Assembly (NCBI GenBank): GCA_018340375.1
Contig: JAFFJZ010000002.1
Coordinates: 28,848,001-28,912,000, forward strand
DNA length: 64,000 nucleotides
Source: Gonatopus flavifemur
Lineage: Eukaryota > Arthropoda > Insecta > Hymenoptera > Dryinidae
Direction: 5' to 3'
The notes beneath the pieces were generated by a model. The model had not been told where the DNA came from and ran no database searches. It saw nothing but the letters and a program-made list of their open reading frames with translations. The position numbers were made by a program, and so were the translations under genes. The stretch's first letter is position 1. Each line of letters starts with the position of its first letter. Positions 42,056 to 54,925 of this stretch are shown piece after piece.

Positions 42056-42602
42056 GCACTGTAAAAAATGTGTTCACACGGTTGGTTGATTCCGTCTCTT
42101 CGTCATGGCGGGATTGTTTTTCCATCAAGAATGAGGGATTTTTCCACCACTTGGAGGAATTATTTTGTTTTTTTAGGTGTTGAATCTTCTAGAAATGAAG
42201 GGAAAGTCCACAAAATTGTGATGGAAAATTCCCCATCTACACGGAAAGACCGGGTCTATTATTATTTAGAAAAATAACTGTCAATTCAGGGAATCGATGA
42301 GGGATCGCTGAAAAATATTCGTAGTGAGTCTACTAAAAATTTGTATCCGATGTATCAACAATTGATTGTTTCACTGTGAGAAATACCAATAAAAATATTA
42401 ACTGTTAATATTTTGACTACGAATTTTTGGTAGACTCACTACGAATATTTTTCAGTGATCCCCTTTTTCCCTAAATTGACAGTCATTTTTCTAGACGTTG
42501 ATAAATTTTTTCTAAATATTAATAGACCCAGTCTTTCCGTGTATGGAGGAACTTTGCTGCCACCATTTTTTGGGGGAAAATTTCACAATCATTTTTTACA
42601 GT
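42056..42602. mobile_element. MITE family B, copy split by a nested element
   Basis: The left part (42056-42237) and right part (42544-42602, with CTGCCACCATTTTTT) match the continuous copy at 36589-36815. The 306 bp between are foreign. Confidence 0.75.
42238..42543. mobile_element. Nested TA-flanked MITE inside family B
   Basis: The termini TACACGGAAAGACCGGGTC and GACCCAGTCTTTCCGTGTA are complementary. Inner arms match well (AAAAATATTCGTAGTGAGTC against GACTCACTACGAATATTTTT). TA borders both ends. CACGGAAA ends resemble those of 35004-35463, so the two may share a transposase source. Confidence 0.8.
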
Positions 42603-44480
42603 ATGTGAAAAACTATGAACGCTTCTGAAATCCTCTGAAGAACTCTTCATTTGATAGCTTTCAACGTTTCAGAGATTTTCAGAGTATTTTTCCCACCAAG
42701 GTCATCCCACCGTGGAAAGAAAATGGAATATCATTGAGTTTTTGTTGTTACATCGCAGTATTTTCCCGCTTTCCAACGTGCAAAGCATCGGTATCAATCA
42801 TTTCAATTTAAATATTCCTTTTATACATCGAATCTTTTAACACGGTACACCGATTAAACTCGAACCGGAAAACGTGAGAATTCAGAAACATTATTTTCAC
42901 TTTTACCCCTAAAGAGGTATACTCATCGCAAACACATATATATATACACACGAGCAACCCCCGAAAATATATTGGAATATATATTTCATGATGCATAATG
43001 AAAAAATAAGTTCCCCGTTATAGAGGTCGGTTTTATATTTTCCCTTAATGTTTCCTCGGTAGGGAAAATCAATAATCGTCGTTTCTGAAAATGCCATGTC
43101 GCGCGCGGTTAAGGTCGCGAGAAAATAATGGCGTCCGACACCCATTCCCTATTTCCTCGCTCTCTTCTCATGAACGCCTCCTTTCGATAATAGCGGTGCT
43201 GCTGGTTGCTGCTCCTGCTTCCACAAGCACAGCGTGGTGTAGTTCCCGTAGAAATTCGTAACGAAAATAAAGAAAGGTGAAATATCGCTCTAGACAGGAT
43301 GGAGCAGGGGCGAGGAAGGAACGAAAGATTAACGAGGTTATGCTCCATATACACACATTTATATATTTATGTATGTATATAGCCTGTACGCGGGCGCGAA
43401 TATGTATATATTTTCCTTGTTAGACGAGAGAAATTTTTATTCCATCCAATATTATTCCCATAGATTTCGAGAGAGTCACGGTGGAGAGGAAAATTTCATC
43501 ATCATTATCATATTATACTATTTTCGTTGGCAAACTGAAGCTCGTTTCAGCTCGTTCCCACTCGAGACAAGGGAAAATTTATCGTGACGAAAAATGGATA
43601 TCTCTCGATATCCGATGTACAATATTCAACCATCGATACATAGATTTTTTCCTACCTTCGAGAGAGATTCCTCACGATCGAATTCCTCCATACATTCTTA
43701 CGGATCCACCCTCGAAAAAATGCAATCTCATTTCGCCATGGAAAATGAAGGGGGAAGAAAGGAATAACGAAGGAAAATTCACTTCCTTTTTGAAGTCTTC
43801 GTGACATGCGATTTTTCAAGCTTCTCATAATTTACATTCTCCATGCGCATTACGACCTAGAACCTTGAGGTATTTCAAACAATAGCAGGGATATTCTCGC
43901 GTACGTGAATGTACGTGAATCTGTATACGTGTGTATTTCTACGTGCACGCGTGTATGTTTCTGTAATAGGTCGCATGAGATCCTTTAATAAAAACTTCCA
44001 CGCTGCTTCCTCTGCTATTTTTTTTCTTCTTTCCCATTCGAAAATTGTAGGGATGCGAGCTGAACGGAGAATGTTTTTTGATGAAAATCATTTTTTCATA
44101 TGCCACCGTTTGCAAAATGCTGCTGATACCACTTCCCTCTTTGACGCGGAAAAAGATATGCGACGGTGGAAATGAATTTGACACGTCAGAAATATTTTTG
44201 AGGGATGAAAAAGAGGATTGAAAGAAAAATCGTTACGATGATCAAGCGGTAATTCGAGTTCTTTCTTTTTTGCAACACCTTTTCGAATCTAGCGAATGAC
44301 TGGACGGTGTTTCAGTTTAATTGACATGTTTGATCAAAATTTGGATTCTTTCATTACTTTATTTTATTAGTTCTTTTAATTGTATGGGGTGCTGTAAAAA
44401 CGTGCAGATGATTTCTTTTTTTTCCCCTTTTATTTTTCAAGTTATTAATACGCAATTAGAAAGATCTGAATAAAGCCAAT
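42603..44480. other. Unassigned noncoding DNA
   Basis: Slightly richer in G+C around 43100-43350. Open frames of up to 107 codons (for example 43481-43804) lack domains. No splice-flanked exon could be supported. Confidence 0.4.
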
Positions 44481-44559
44481 GTTGAGAACGGGTGCAGTAC
44501 AGTGCAAGTATTGGGTCTTCAACACTGGATACATAGAAATGCAGTACTATCTGGTGAAA

Positions 44560-45185
44560 AAATTGTCCACGCTTGCTTACGCCTGATCAGGGCTGATGAC
44601 TCAAGTCTGATCAGGCGTGATTGGGCGTGCCCAATTACGCCCAATCGGGCTTGATTATACTCCATTATACATGAGAAATTCATACGAAATCAATAAGTTT
44701 TTTGCAAGGAATGAAACTATAATAATGTTATCAAACACTAATTTATCGTCAATCATTTCTACTCATTATGCTTATGCAGCTCCTATTTTCTAGTTTCCAG
44801 TTTTTAGGCATGATCGTGCGTGATCAGGCGTACGCGCCCGTGTTTGGGGTCGATTCAGCATGATCAAGCATCTGTACTTGTGATAAAAAAATCAACACAC
44901 AGTCATTTTGTATGAATATTCTTCAGTTTGTGAGATTTTGCATGATCACGAGCGAGAATGATTTGTCAAGCATGATCGTTGGTGGTTAAGCTTGATCACG
45001 GGTTTCCACGTGGGTACAAAATTGAAGCCTTTGGAATGATGACAAAGCTCGAAAAATGAACGACCAGGTGTAATCAGGCTCACTCACGTGCAGTCAGTAT
45101 TGAACACGAATAATTTTGCCGAAAAATGTCCATGATTAGGCCTGAACACGCATAATCAGACCTGAACGATTCTTTCACGGGATGT
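44560..45185. repeat. TGATCAGGCGTGATC word island
   Basis: GATCAGG, CGTGATC, AAGCATGATC and GCCCAATTACGCCC recur on both strands throughout. Self-complementary and noncoding. Confidence 0.55.
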
Positions 45186-45289
45186 CTGTACTGATAAACC
45201 AGTACTGAGAGCTCAATGCCGGCCAAGGTACTGATCCAGTACAAGCACTGCACTGATTGTGAATAATAGTATTAGTACTCAATCCCCAC

Positions 45290-45680
45290 TCTCTAAATCA
45301 GAATCAGTGGAATTCGACTGATTCCGCAGTTATAAGTATACCACTAATTTCAATCAGTTGAATTCCACTGCATAATCAGTGAATAGTCACTGATTCTGCA
45401 GTTGGATGTTCTTTTCACTGATTACAATTAGTCGTATTTCACTGTGAAAATCAGTGAATACTCACTGATTCGCAGTGTATATGCACTGGTTCGCAGTGGT
45501 ATACTTATCACTGCAATCCAGTGAAATTCCAATGATTCGCAGTGTATATGCACTGGTTCGCAGTGGTATACTTATCACTGCAATCCAGTGAAATTCCACT
45601 GATTCGCAGTGTATATGCACTGGTTCGCAGTGGTATACTTATCACTGCAATCCAGTGAAATTCCACTGATCCAGATTTAG
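45290..45680. repeat. CAGTGA/TCACTG island with a 67-bp minisatellite
   Basis: CACTGATT, CAGTGAA and ATTCCACTG recur on both strands. Related, longer copies lie at 47355-47590 and 54675-54925. Confidence 0.6.
45467..45667. repeat. Three 67-bp tandem units
   Basis: GATTCGCAGTGTATATGCAC begins units at 45467, 45534 and 45601, exactly 67 bp apart. The three units are nearly identical (one visible change, AATGATT for ACTGATT), so the array expanded recently inside the older island. Confidence 0.9.
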
Positions 45681-47354
45681 AGAGCAGTTCAGGAAAGCGT
45701 TATCATCCCAGACAAATGACAGTACCCTGCCAGTCTTGGAAAGTACTGGTGCAGTACTGTGCCTGTTGTAAATTTCTTGTTGGTTAGGAGACATTCCGAG
45801 GAATAAATTACGTTTGGGAATGGAAAAATATTTGCTTGGAATAATTTTATCACGTTATTACAGTTGAAAAACACGGTAGAATAGTTTTTGATACGTGAAT
45901 ATTTATTTAAAAGCGAAGAACTGTTTTGCTTGTCACGATGTCTGAAAACATTAAGTTTTATAGCTTCATCGCCGCACCGTTATATCGTACCGGTACCCAG
46001 GTGTTGGGTGGTTCTATCCTCGGTTTATTCATCTCTTGTAATTTTTTGTATAGAAGTTACTCATATTTTATACATTCGAATATCACGAGCAAGATTCATT
46101 CACGATATTATATTATTTCAATAATAAATATTACAAATATGTTTGTTTTGAGAGGTAGCGTCGTCCATAAAGTCGGTTGTTTTATAAATAAATAATTCTC
46201 TTCTCTGTTCTTCTGCAGTGAGCAAATCTGACAAGAACTGACACCTACATCCATATATTTGATTAACCATGTGGAAATTGACGAACGGCCCAGTACTGGT
46301 TCAATACCGCTGCCACAGCTGCCAGTGCTGTCGAATTTGTAATGCCATTACTGACCCAGGTCGTTTGACAGTACTGAACCAATACTGGGATGATAACAAT
46401 GTTTTACATAAGGCCCATTATTGGCGTTCAATTTTGCCCGTACTGGCATTCAAACCTAGACAGTACTGTCATTTTAACCTAGCTAAAACTGGTATTTCAA
46501 TCTTGCCTGTACCGGCATTCCAATCCAGCCAATATTGGGATTTGGACCTTCAATGCATTCCACGGGGATTCTCCATGGCGTACTATTGGCACTTTGAATG
46601 GCAAGGTTATTGATCCCATGTAGACTCCACGCAGCCAAATTGCATGTGCTATGAAATTTTGCGTCAACTTTTTCCATAAATTATTTGACGAATTTTAATT
46701 TAAAATAGATAATAATCAAACTATTTTCTTAGTGTAGCCATGTTGCCGCGAAGGTGAATTGACACCCAATTCACAATTCGTAGTGAAACACTGTTGAAAC
46801 ATCGATGCCGGCACAGTATCGTCTTTTCGTAAAATTTCAAAAGATCACCAACTGTGGATCAGTAATGGCGCAGTATTTGCTCACCAAAGTAGCCGTGTTT
46901 CAGCAGAAATGGGCTCACTAACAATTCTGTTGTGAAACAACGTGGCGTTGATGCTGGCACAGTACCATCTCTGTGTAACGCTTCAAAATATTACCAACTC
47001 TGGCTCAGTACTGGCACGGTTTCGTTTTTCCACAACCTAGGTGTTCTCCAATCAGTGTTGATTCGGTACTGATCCAAGACTGTCTGCTCAAGGAAACCAA
47101 TACCGTTTGAGAACCGTCGAACAATTGGTGTTAGTTGAAAAAGAGTAATGCCACTGTACGGGGAGCAGTTGTTTTGGCCGCGAAGTATGACGAATACAAA
47201 CTTGCCAGTACTGGGCCATTCGTCAAGTCCGGCAATTTCCACATGGGCACAGATTATATTTTTTAAAGATGATTTGTGTTTGATTGGTAAAGAATTTCAA
47301 TAAACCCAAATCCGTTGGAATCAAGTCATACGTCAGTGACATGTTACTTCCAAA

Positions 47355-47590
47355 ATTCAAATCAATGAAATATCACTATTTCTGCAGTTGAAAGTCGACT
47401 ATTGAATGGGTCCAGTGGAATATTCGTGAATACTCACTGGTTATGCAATTGGAAGTGTTGCTGATCAATTGAATCTGTGAGATTTTACTGTAAAGATGAT
47501 TTAATATTTATTGTTTGTGCATTGTATATGCACAGATGCGCAGTGGTCGACTTTTCACTGCAATCAGTGAAATTCTCTGTTTTGAATTTG
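47355..47590. repeat. CAGTGA-family repeat, second copy
   Basis: AAATTCAAATCAATGAAATATCAC and later TGCATTGTATATGCACAGAT parallel the 54675 copy in order and spacing. Confidence 0.65.
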
Positions 47591-49629
47591 GGGAGTAGGA
47601 GTTGTATTTTAATATGTTACCAACTCAACTCTGATTCGATCTTGGCACAGTTTCTTTCCCTCAAGATCCAAGCCTTTTTCCCCAACCGATAATAATTCAG
47701 TACTGTGTCAAGATGGTTCATCTTTGTGCACCAATACCTTTGGAGACGCGTTGAATAATTGATCCCAGTTGGAAAACAGTGCTGATCCTGAATAGAAGCT
47801 GTTGAATTCTACCAATCCTGACAAATACCACATGGGCAGGGTGTCGGAATTCTGCAAACAACGTTGTGAAATGAATATTCTCATAATTGATAATAATAAA
47901 AGTCTGTTGATACTCACGTTGAATCTCCCACAACTTTCTCGAAACTCAAAAGATTCTGGTCTAGATAGTTTCGTTGAATTTATCAGGTCGTGTTTTTCTT
48001 TTATGATATCCACTTCAAAGCACCGTTTCATTCCTCAGAGTTTCGTACGAATAGGTCACAAAACACATGATATTCAATTTTATCTACCCTGCGGACCATC
48101 AAAAGGAAACGAGATGTCTCGAGGTGACAGAAACTCAGTTTTTTACTGTTAGCACAAACATACTTCATATACATGAGACATAAACGAGGGCTTTTAACGA
48201 ATATACACACAGGAGTGCCGAATTTAAGTACGATTCTATTCAATACGGCGTTCCCAACGCTTCTCTTAATATTTTTAATATAAATTGAATGTCGTGAATA
48301 AAGAGAAAAAAATGAAGTAACCTATCATTTCACTTCTAAACATTGGTAAACAAAATCTCAAATTGCAAATGAAAATTCATAATTGATGTAATAATATATT
48401 TTCGCAAAATCATCATTGTTCCCAGGCGGAAGGATTTTGTAGAATTTCATGTCAGGATTAAGCTCCAGGCAAACTATCTGAACTTTCTATAGAATCGGTA
48501 TAGAAATTCCATATAGTTTGTATAGAACTAAATCCTGACGATTGAAAACACAAGAAATTCGATGAACCTTGGATATCCACGCGAAAAAAAGTAGAATATA
48601 TAATTTTCCGACCGAAACCAAAGCACGCGCTTTCATCGTTCTTCCAATCCCGCGATCGAGTAAGTTTTACGATCATCCGACGTCATACGACTAAGTCAAC
48701 ATTACTGTTTCATTGGCTTTTCCTTGTACCATAGTAGGAGCTTATACGAGCCGCAGGATAAAAACTACCTTTACACGGCGACCCACCGTCATAAAAATTA
48801 TATTTCCTTCACGTAAGGCCTTTCACTTCAACCGAATTGCAATTTTATTAAAAGCCGACCTCATTTTTTTCCTTTTCCCGTGACTACCGTCGATTTTTGT
48901 AGCGTCGTCATCTCTGTTCCTCAGAGGCATCTCTCAACGACGGAGCTAGTCATTGCATGTCCCTCCTCCTTCGATTAATGGCGTTGAAAAGAGCTCGACG
49001 TTTCGAACGCCTGGATGCCCTCGAGCTTAAAAACCCCAAGTAAACATATCCTATTTTATTCTAAGGTAGACGATAAAGTTGAGTTCGCCGGTGCTTTCAC
49101 GTTAATTCTTATATTCACAATGTAAATCGCGGGAAAAAACAATTTTCATCTCATCTAAAAATTTCAAAAGAATAAGCGATGTAGATCGAAAGAACGTGTG
49201 GCATTGGAGTGTCTCTTTTTCCGCTTGGCACTGATTCTTTCGAATAAAAAATAAGGTTTAATACGAGAAGAGAGATCGTTATCGTTGGTCGTAATGTCAA
49301 CGGAATGGTAAGTGTCGTTCTCAAGTATATCAGGTGTCATATCGTGAATCAGTTGGAGTGCTTCTTTCGTAGGGAATTTAAATAAATTGAATATTATTCC
49401 TCTCGTCAGAATGAGACTCAAATATCATCGAAACAAGTACATAATACAGTTGTGTTGATTAGAATGATGATATTTTTTATGATGAAAATTAAACATTACT
49501 TGTTTTTCTTGTTTCAGGTAAGTGGAGTGATGATTTTTTCATCTGTGGCTTTCAATGGTACAAACTTCGATGGTGAGTCATAGTTTGATCCATTACTCCT
49601 CCCATCATACGTAATGTACTCATTACATC
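47591..49629. other. Unassigned noncoding DNA with a possible exon edge
   Basis: A small foldback with GTCAGGATT/AATCCTGAC ends lies at about 48450-48541. A 39-codon frame starting with a Met- and Phe-rich hydrophobic run (49467-49586) contains CAG-GTAAGT at 49515-49523, a perfect donor that is also preceded by an acceptor-like T-rich tract. No homologous protein is recognised. Confidence 0.3.
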
Positions 49630-49900
49630 TGGGAGAGTGAAAAATCACGCGTTTCACTCCACTAATTCTCAGAAGTGAGCTAGTCCGCTTCGAGTGGGAT
49701 TCTCACTCGTTTCCAGTGAACCCCCACTCTTTTAGAGCGAAAGATTGACTCCAAAATTCGAGTGGCCACGAGTTTTTTAACCTCAAACCTTAGACTTTCA
49801 TTCTGAAAGATTGGGAATTTCACTGGAAATTTCGACAAGCTCACTTCTGGTTGCCTAAAGAGCGAAATCTCACTCTAACAATTTTAGAGAGTAGAAAATA
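49630..49900. repeat. GAGTGGGATTCTCACTC word island
   Basis: GAGTGGG, CTCACTC, AGTGAGC and GCTCACTT recur on both strands, again self-complementary. Confidence 0.5.
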
Positions 49901-52900
49901 TTCTAGTATCGGAAATCCCACCCTAAAAAAAAAGGGAAAGGAATCTCATCGGTGTAAATTTTTGACCTTATCGTGCTTTTTAGAAAACTAACCGTGAAGA
50001 TTACATCTACATCGATATATACGCCCTCTCTCTGGTATCTCATTCGATAAATAAAAGTAGATCCAAGATATAATAAAACTTGAGAATTTGTGGCCTCTCG
50101 TGAGAGAAAATGATGACGGGAAAAGCCCGTAAATGAGGAGCAGAAGAAAGAATACAACCAGAAAACAACCCCTTGCTTGCTTGCTTGGCTAGCGCCGCAG
50201 AACGTAAAACCATCCCCTGTCGATCCATTAAGGATCGGTACGAGATACAGGGAATGGACCGTGGAAAGAATTAACTCCTTCCTCTTCTATTTCCTCTTCT
50301 CTTTTGTATTATTTCCTAGTTCTCAAGCTCTATTTCTCCTCCCATCGATTCGCTCCATTCTCTCCCATTTTGTTCTTCCTTATCAGGAACTGGCAAATCC
50401 AGGGCAAAAAATTTGAGCGTACATGAAAATATTTTCCACAAAAGTTCGCTGTTATTTCAAGAAACAAAAGTTACAATAAAATCAATGAGAATTTTATACC
50501 TCATGGTAATGATATACCTGATCCATTATCATGGGGAGCAACTTATTCACCTTCCAAGTAAACAACAAAGACCCACTCGAATGGCGGAGTCGCAGAGAAT
50601 CGATAAATGGGTAATACTGTCAAAAGCAGAACCCAATCACATTTGAATTACGGTGTGAAGCGGGGTTCTCTGTTTGTTCCTTCTTTTTTACAGAATTGAA
50701 AGCATGTTATTCGAGGCCATCGACGTTAATGAGCATCGCGTATTAATTAGTCGGCTTTAAGAAATCCTGATCCGAATTGAAGAAAATCGAAGTTAGTTAG
50801 ACTTGTTTTCCCTTCTTTTCAATCATCCGAGGTCGGATTTTCGTAGTACGGAATTCACCTCGTTCGGCCTAATTGATCCATTACGACAACCACGAATAAG
50901 ATGGTACAAACAAGAATTCGTCGTTCGATGAATGCAGTATGCCGCGTTCGCCGTTTAAGTACTTTACGCGGATATGACGGAAAGAAGAGAAGAGAGAATG
51001 CAATTCGGAACGATGGATTTTTAATAGAACCAAGGGTATTAGATTGCCAATGAAGCGTGATAAATTCAGTCGAGATGATGAAAAATTACAAAAGATGATG
51101 GCATATATATATATATATGCTCTCTTTATAATCAGTTCTTAGTTCCAAGTTACGAAGCTGAAATTATTTGCCAAAAACCGTAACAAAACTGCCAACTGTT
51201 GAATTGTTTTCTAAGATAGAGGAGCAATCGATGTTAAAATCATATTCAATTTTAGCCATCAAACATTTCTTTTGATACAATCCAATCAAAGTTGAATGAA
51301 CTGTGCAACAGGTTCGTTCTTCCCGGAATGAAGTGTATCAATGAAGGATTAAAAATAATGAGTATAGTAGTTCCAACCAGTAGTCCCCATAGCACCGCAT
51401 ATCAAGTTAATGAATTCTTATATCGTAGTAATCGTAATCCTCGTATCACATTAATGTTTTCACTTACACATTATTTAGGATTCCATAAACTGAAAAATAA
51501 AACCACAAAGTAGGTTCTATTTTACGGAGAGAGTAAGATCAAATCTCCCAGCTAATTACTGCGTCTGCCAGCCTCTAGAAATTCTCATAAGAACAGAGAT
51601 TTACATCTCTGACACGTAATTGCCTTTCCCACGCGATCAATAAACTGGAAAATTGTACTTCCAACGCATAGACCGAGTTCAGATTAAAGAGATGCAATCT
51701 CATCGAATAAGTCTAATGAGAAAAAGATTTAGATTTTCGTTTTGTGATCGATAAGAAAAAACACATGATAAGATGCATCATAAAGTCTCTTTCACCATGT
51801 ATGACGTAGATTATCTTACGCTTTGGATTATCTCGAAAACAGTTGCGATCCTTCGTTGGGATAAAATAAAACGGCCAGATAAATGTTATGAAAACTGGCA
51901 TTATCCATATCCTAAACCTTGCCGAACAGTAACATTAGAAACCGACTTCCACGCGTAGCTTTTATCTCGACAGGCCAACCTCCCAATATGAATCAATGTT
52001 GAGGATAATGGCGCATGCGCGTCGAACCGTAACGAGTACGTCAGCAAACAATAGCATTTCCACGACATTTTCTCGCATTTGCCACAAGTCGAGCTACCAA
52101 TTCGATCATCGTATATTGGCATTTACCAGTTGGGAAGTTTTGATAAAATCACAGTCATACGTTCAACCTTAGAATCCGCGTTATGGTGAAACCATCCTTC
52201 CTCGCATGTATCAGGGTATCTCTTTTTTCTAGAAAAATTACGACGTCGCACTATTTTCCCATAGAAATTGAACAGTCGCGTCGTATTGTCTTCTCGTCTG
52301 TTTCTTTTTTTTTCTTTCTTCATTATCGAGGAAGAAGGATAGGGTCACAGTTTGACAACCGATGGAATTGTTCCCCAACCTTCCCAAGAACAAAGTGAAC
52401 GTTCGGACGTTTATCCCAGTAGAAAATGGATCCACGAGCCGGATTTCCTCAATGGGGTTCCATGTTCTACAACTCTTCACGTATATATATATATGTATAT
52501 CTATAGATGTGTGTGTTTCATGGCACGAAAGGATCGGAGCTTTTGCTTCGAAATGTACGATTGTTATCGACAGCCTGTCTTCGACCTATATATCTCACGA
52601 TACACAGCTAACGACCTATCAACATTCGTTGTTTCACAGTAAAACCAAGCTAGCTCAGTTTCGTTGAATGTAATAAATTGTCATTGATACGTTTCTCTTC
52701 CCCACGAGTTTCCTAAATTCTTTCGTCAAAAGAAAAACAGAATGTTCCGATAGGGGGTATCTGCTTTCAAATGGTTTTTAAAACCCGTTGGGATTTTGAT
52801 TCGAGTTCATGGAATAATGCGAATACCCTCCTCACCCTGGATATAACGATATTTCATTTGACATTCGATTCTTTTCGTCAAAAGCGTATCAATAGAATTA

Positions 52901-54470
52901 TGTCGAACTTTCGTTCTTCCTTCATAAATAATCATGGGGAATCGTAATTAATGATCACGTATTCAAATAGAAAAGTCCTTTTCATTCAATTTACCCTCAA
53001 GCATAGCGAAATAAGCTGAACTGTAACGAGTACACTCGCAATGAAGGGGGCGTTTGTGTCATGGCGAACAAAGCGTTGTATATTTTATCGAGCACTAAAC
53101 CGCTTTGTTTGAAGTGTTGAACGCAATGGTCTGTCCAAAGGGCTGACTTTAAAATACAATGTCAATTATGGTAATAAGGATAATACAAAAGTTTTCACAC
53201 AAAAAGGAATAGGAAAATACTGATATTTCGGAATGAGAGCATATCTTAAAAGCGTCGAACGTCACATGAGCTTTGAAGAATTTCATCGGGTTTTGTTCTG
53301 AACTGTGAGTTGGATAAAAATAACATTTGTATGTCATCTCCATTGGAAGGAACGAATCTTCATGAATTGAAATTCAAACTTCATACCATTGAACACCGAG
53401 AAGAGATCACTTGTGTCTATTCTAGAAGTAAATTTTCGATGATTCATACTTCAAAAGCTATGCAAACAACCCGGTTTGAAATTTCCTTTCTCCTGAAAAT
53501 TGGACCATTCAAGATCCTATCTGGGCCCAAGACGGAGCCTCTAGTACAAAGAATTCTATTCTAGCAAGGAACTGATCGATGTATGAGCAGGATCGAGGTC
53601 AACCTGAGTTCAGCTTTTTTCATGTATGAAATCCCAGTTGAAAATGCGACTCTTTGGCATCTCGGGTCTCCCCTTGGGCCAAGTTAGAGTCCAATTTGAA
53701 GCAATGACAATTCCTAGATTGAATGATTGTACAGAAATCTCATTACTGAACCAGTATTTTTGGTTCAAAAATAGAAATAACTTTCAATTTCAACAGTTTT
53801 AATAAAACATTGTGTGATATCTCACCCTTAAAACCCTATTTTCTACAAAATACCGAATGCACATAAAGAGTAATACAAGAAAATAAGTATGAAATTTCCG
53901 AGAGTATTTGAAAGCTTGAAGAACATTTCATGCACATTACTGCTATTATCACAATTTTATTGTAATTCTAAATTGATTGTGAAATGTGAATACAATGAAT
54001 CGCTATCAAAATCTAAATTTCTCTGCAGGTGGAACTTAGTTTCCGAACTAACCACTAATGAGGTCATTTGATTCTGTGCAAACTTCCGGGAACCATCTCA
54101 GCTTTCAATTAAAGAGCAATCCTTTCATTCCTCGTGTAAATTGATACATCAGTTCTAAGAAGGTTTCGTGTAAACAGCATGCCTTTGAAAAACATCTTTT
54201 AATCATCTTTCGAGACTCGAGATTTCGAAAAAATTCCTTTCTGGGGTTCAACTTCATTTCCAGAGAATTTTTGAAGAACAAGTGCGGGGTTTGAATCAAA
54301 TTAGAAATTCTGAATTTCAAGAAAAGATAAATAAATAGAACTAAAATTCTGGATTTGATGATATTCAGTTTAATAATTCTTCAATGCAGGTCATTGATCT
54401 TAGATTCCAGTTTCTCACCTCGAGGTGACATGAAATGTGTCGTAATAGGAATATGCACAGAATATATTAT
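49901..54470. other. Unassigned noncoding DNA
   Basis: A long tract with TA microsatellites near 51100 and 52480. Many short open frames (at most 101 codons, for example 52352-52667) overlap one another on both strands and show no domains. Nothing supported. Confidence 0.4.
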
Positions 54471-54674
54471 TGATACGTTTCGAATGTCCTATGAACATTC
54501 ATAGAATATTTTCGCATATTTGAATGTTCTATGAACATCTATAGGATACTGCAAACATCCTTGTGCTGCTACGGAATAAGGTCACCCAACAAAGAATATC
54601 GTGGAATCAATTTAACGAAGATTGAAGTGTGAAAATCAGTTACTCATGAACCTGTGTAATGTTAATTAATAATT

Positions 54675-54925
54675 ACTCTCCAAATTCAAATCAGTGTAAT
54701 CTCACTATTTTTGCAGTTAAAAATCGACCACCGAATGGAATCAGTGAAATATCATTGAATAGTCACTGGTTATGCAGTTGGAAGTGTTTCTGACTAATTG
54801 AAACAGTGAGATCTCACTGGAAAAATCAGTTAATATTCACTGATTGTGCATTGTATATGCACTGATTCGCAATGGTGTACTTTTCACTGCAATCAGTGAT
54901 ATTTCACTGTTTCAAATTCATTAAC
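54675..54925. repeat. CAGTGA-family repeat, third copy
   Basis: AAATTCAAATCAGTGTAATCTC to AGTGATATTTCACTGTTTC, parallel to 47355-47590. A short AGAATATT-type patch related to the 3130 element lies just upstream (about 54475-54575). Confidence 0.65.

Larger units (their letters stand above)
45186..47250. repeat. Region of CCAGTACTGG words
   Basis: CCAGTACTGG and pieces of it (CAGTACTG, GGTACTGATCC, GGCACAGTA) recur on both strands at 45186-45260, 45715-45765 and 46285-47230. An island of CAGTGA words interrupts the series. A 114-codon frame at 46269-46613 is a by-product of the repeats. Noncoding. Confidence 0.5.

Noticed and set aside
43481..43804. 107-codon open frame
   Set aside because: Unrecognised composition and no exon borders; considered chance.
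45467..45667. Regular repeats that could suggest a CRISPR array
   Set aside because: The 67-bp units are contiguous with no unique spacers, and this is eukaryotic DNA.
46269..46613. 114-codon open frame
   Set aside because: It lies wholly inside CCAGTACTGG-word repeats, and the frame is produced by the repetition.
52352..52667. Overlapping 96- and 101-codon frames
   Set aside because: Two frames overlap and run through a TA microsatellite; no domain.
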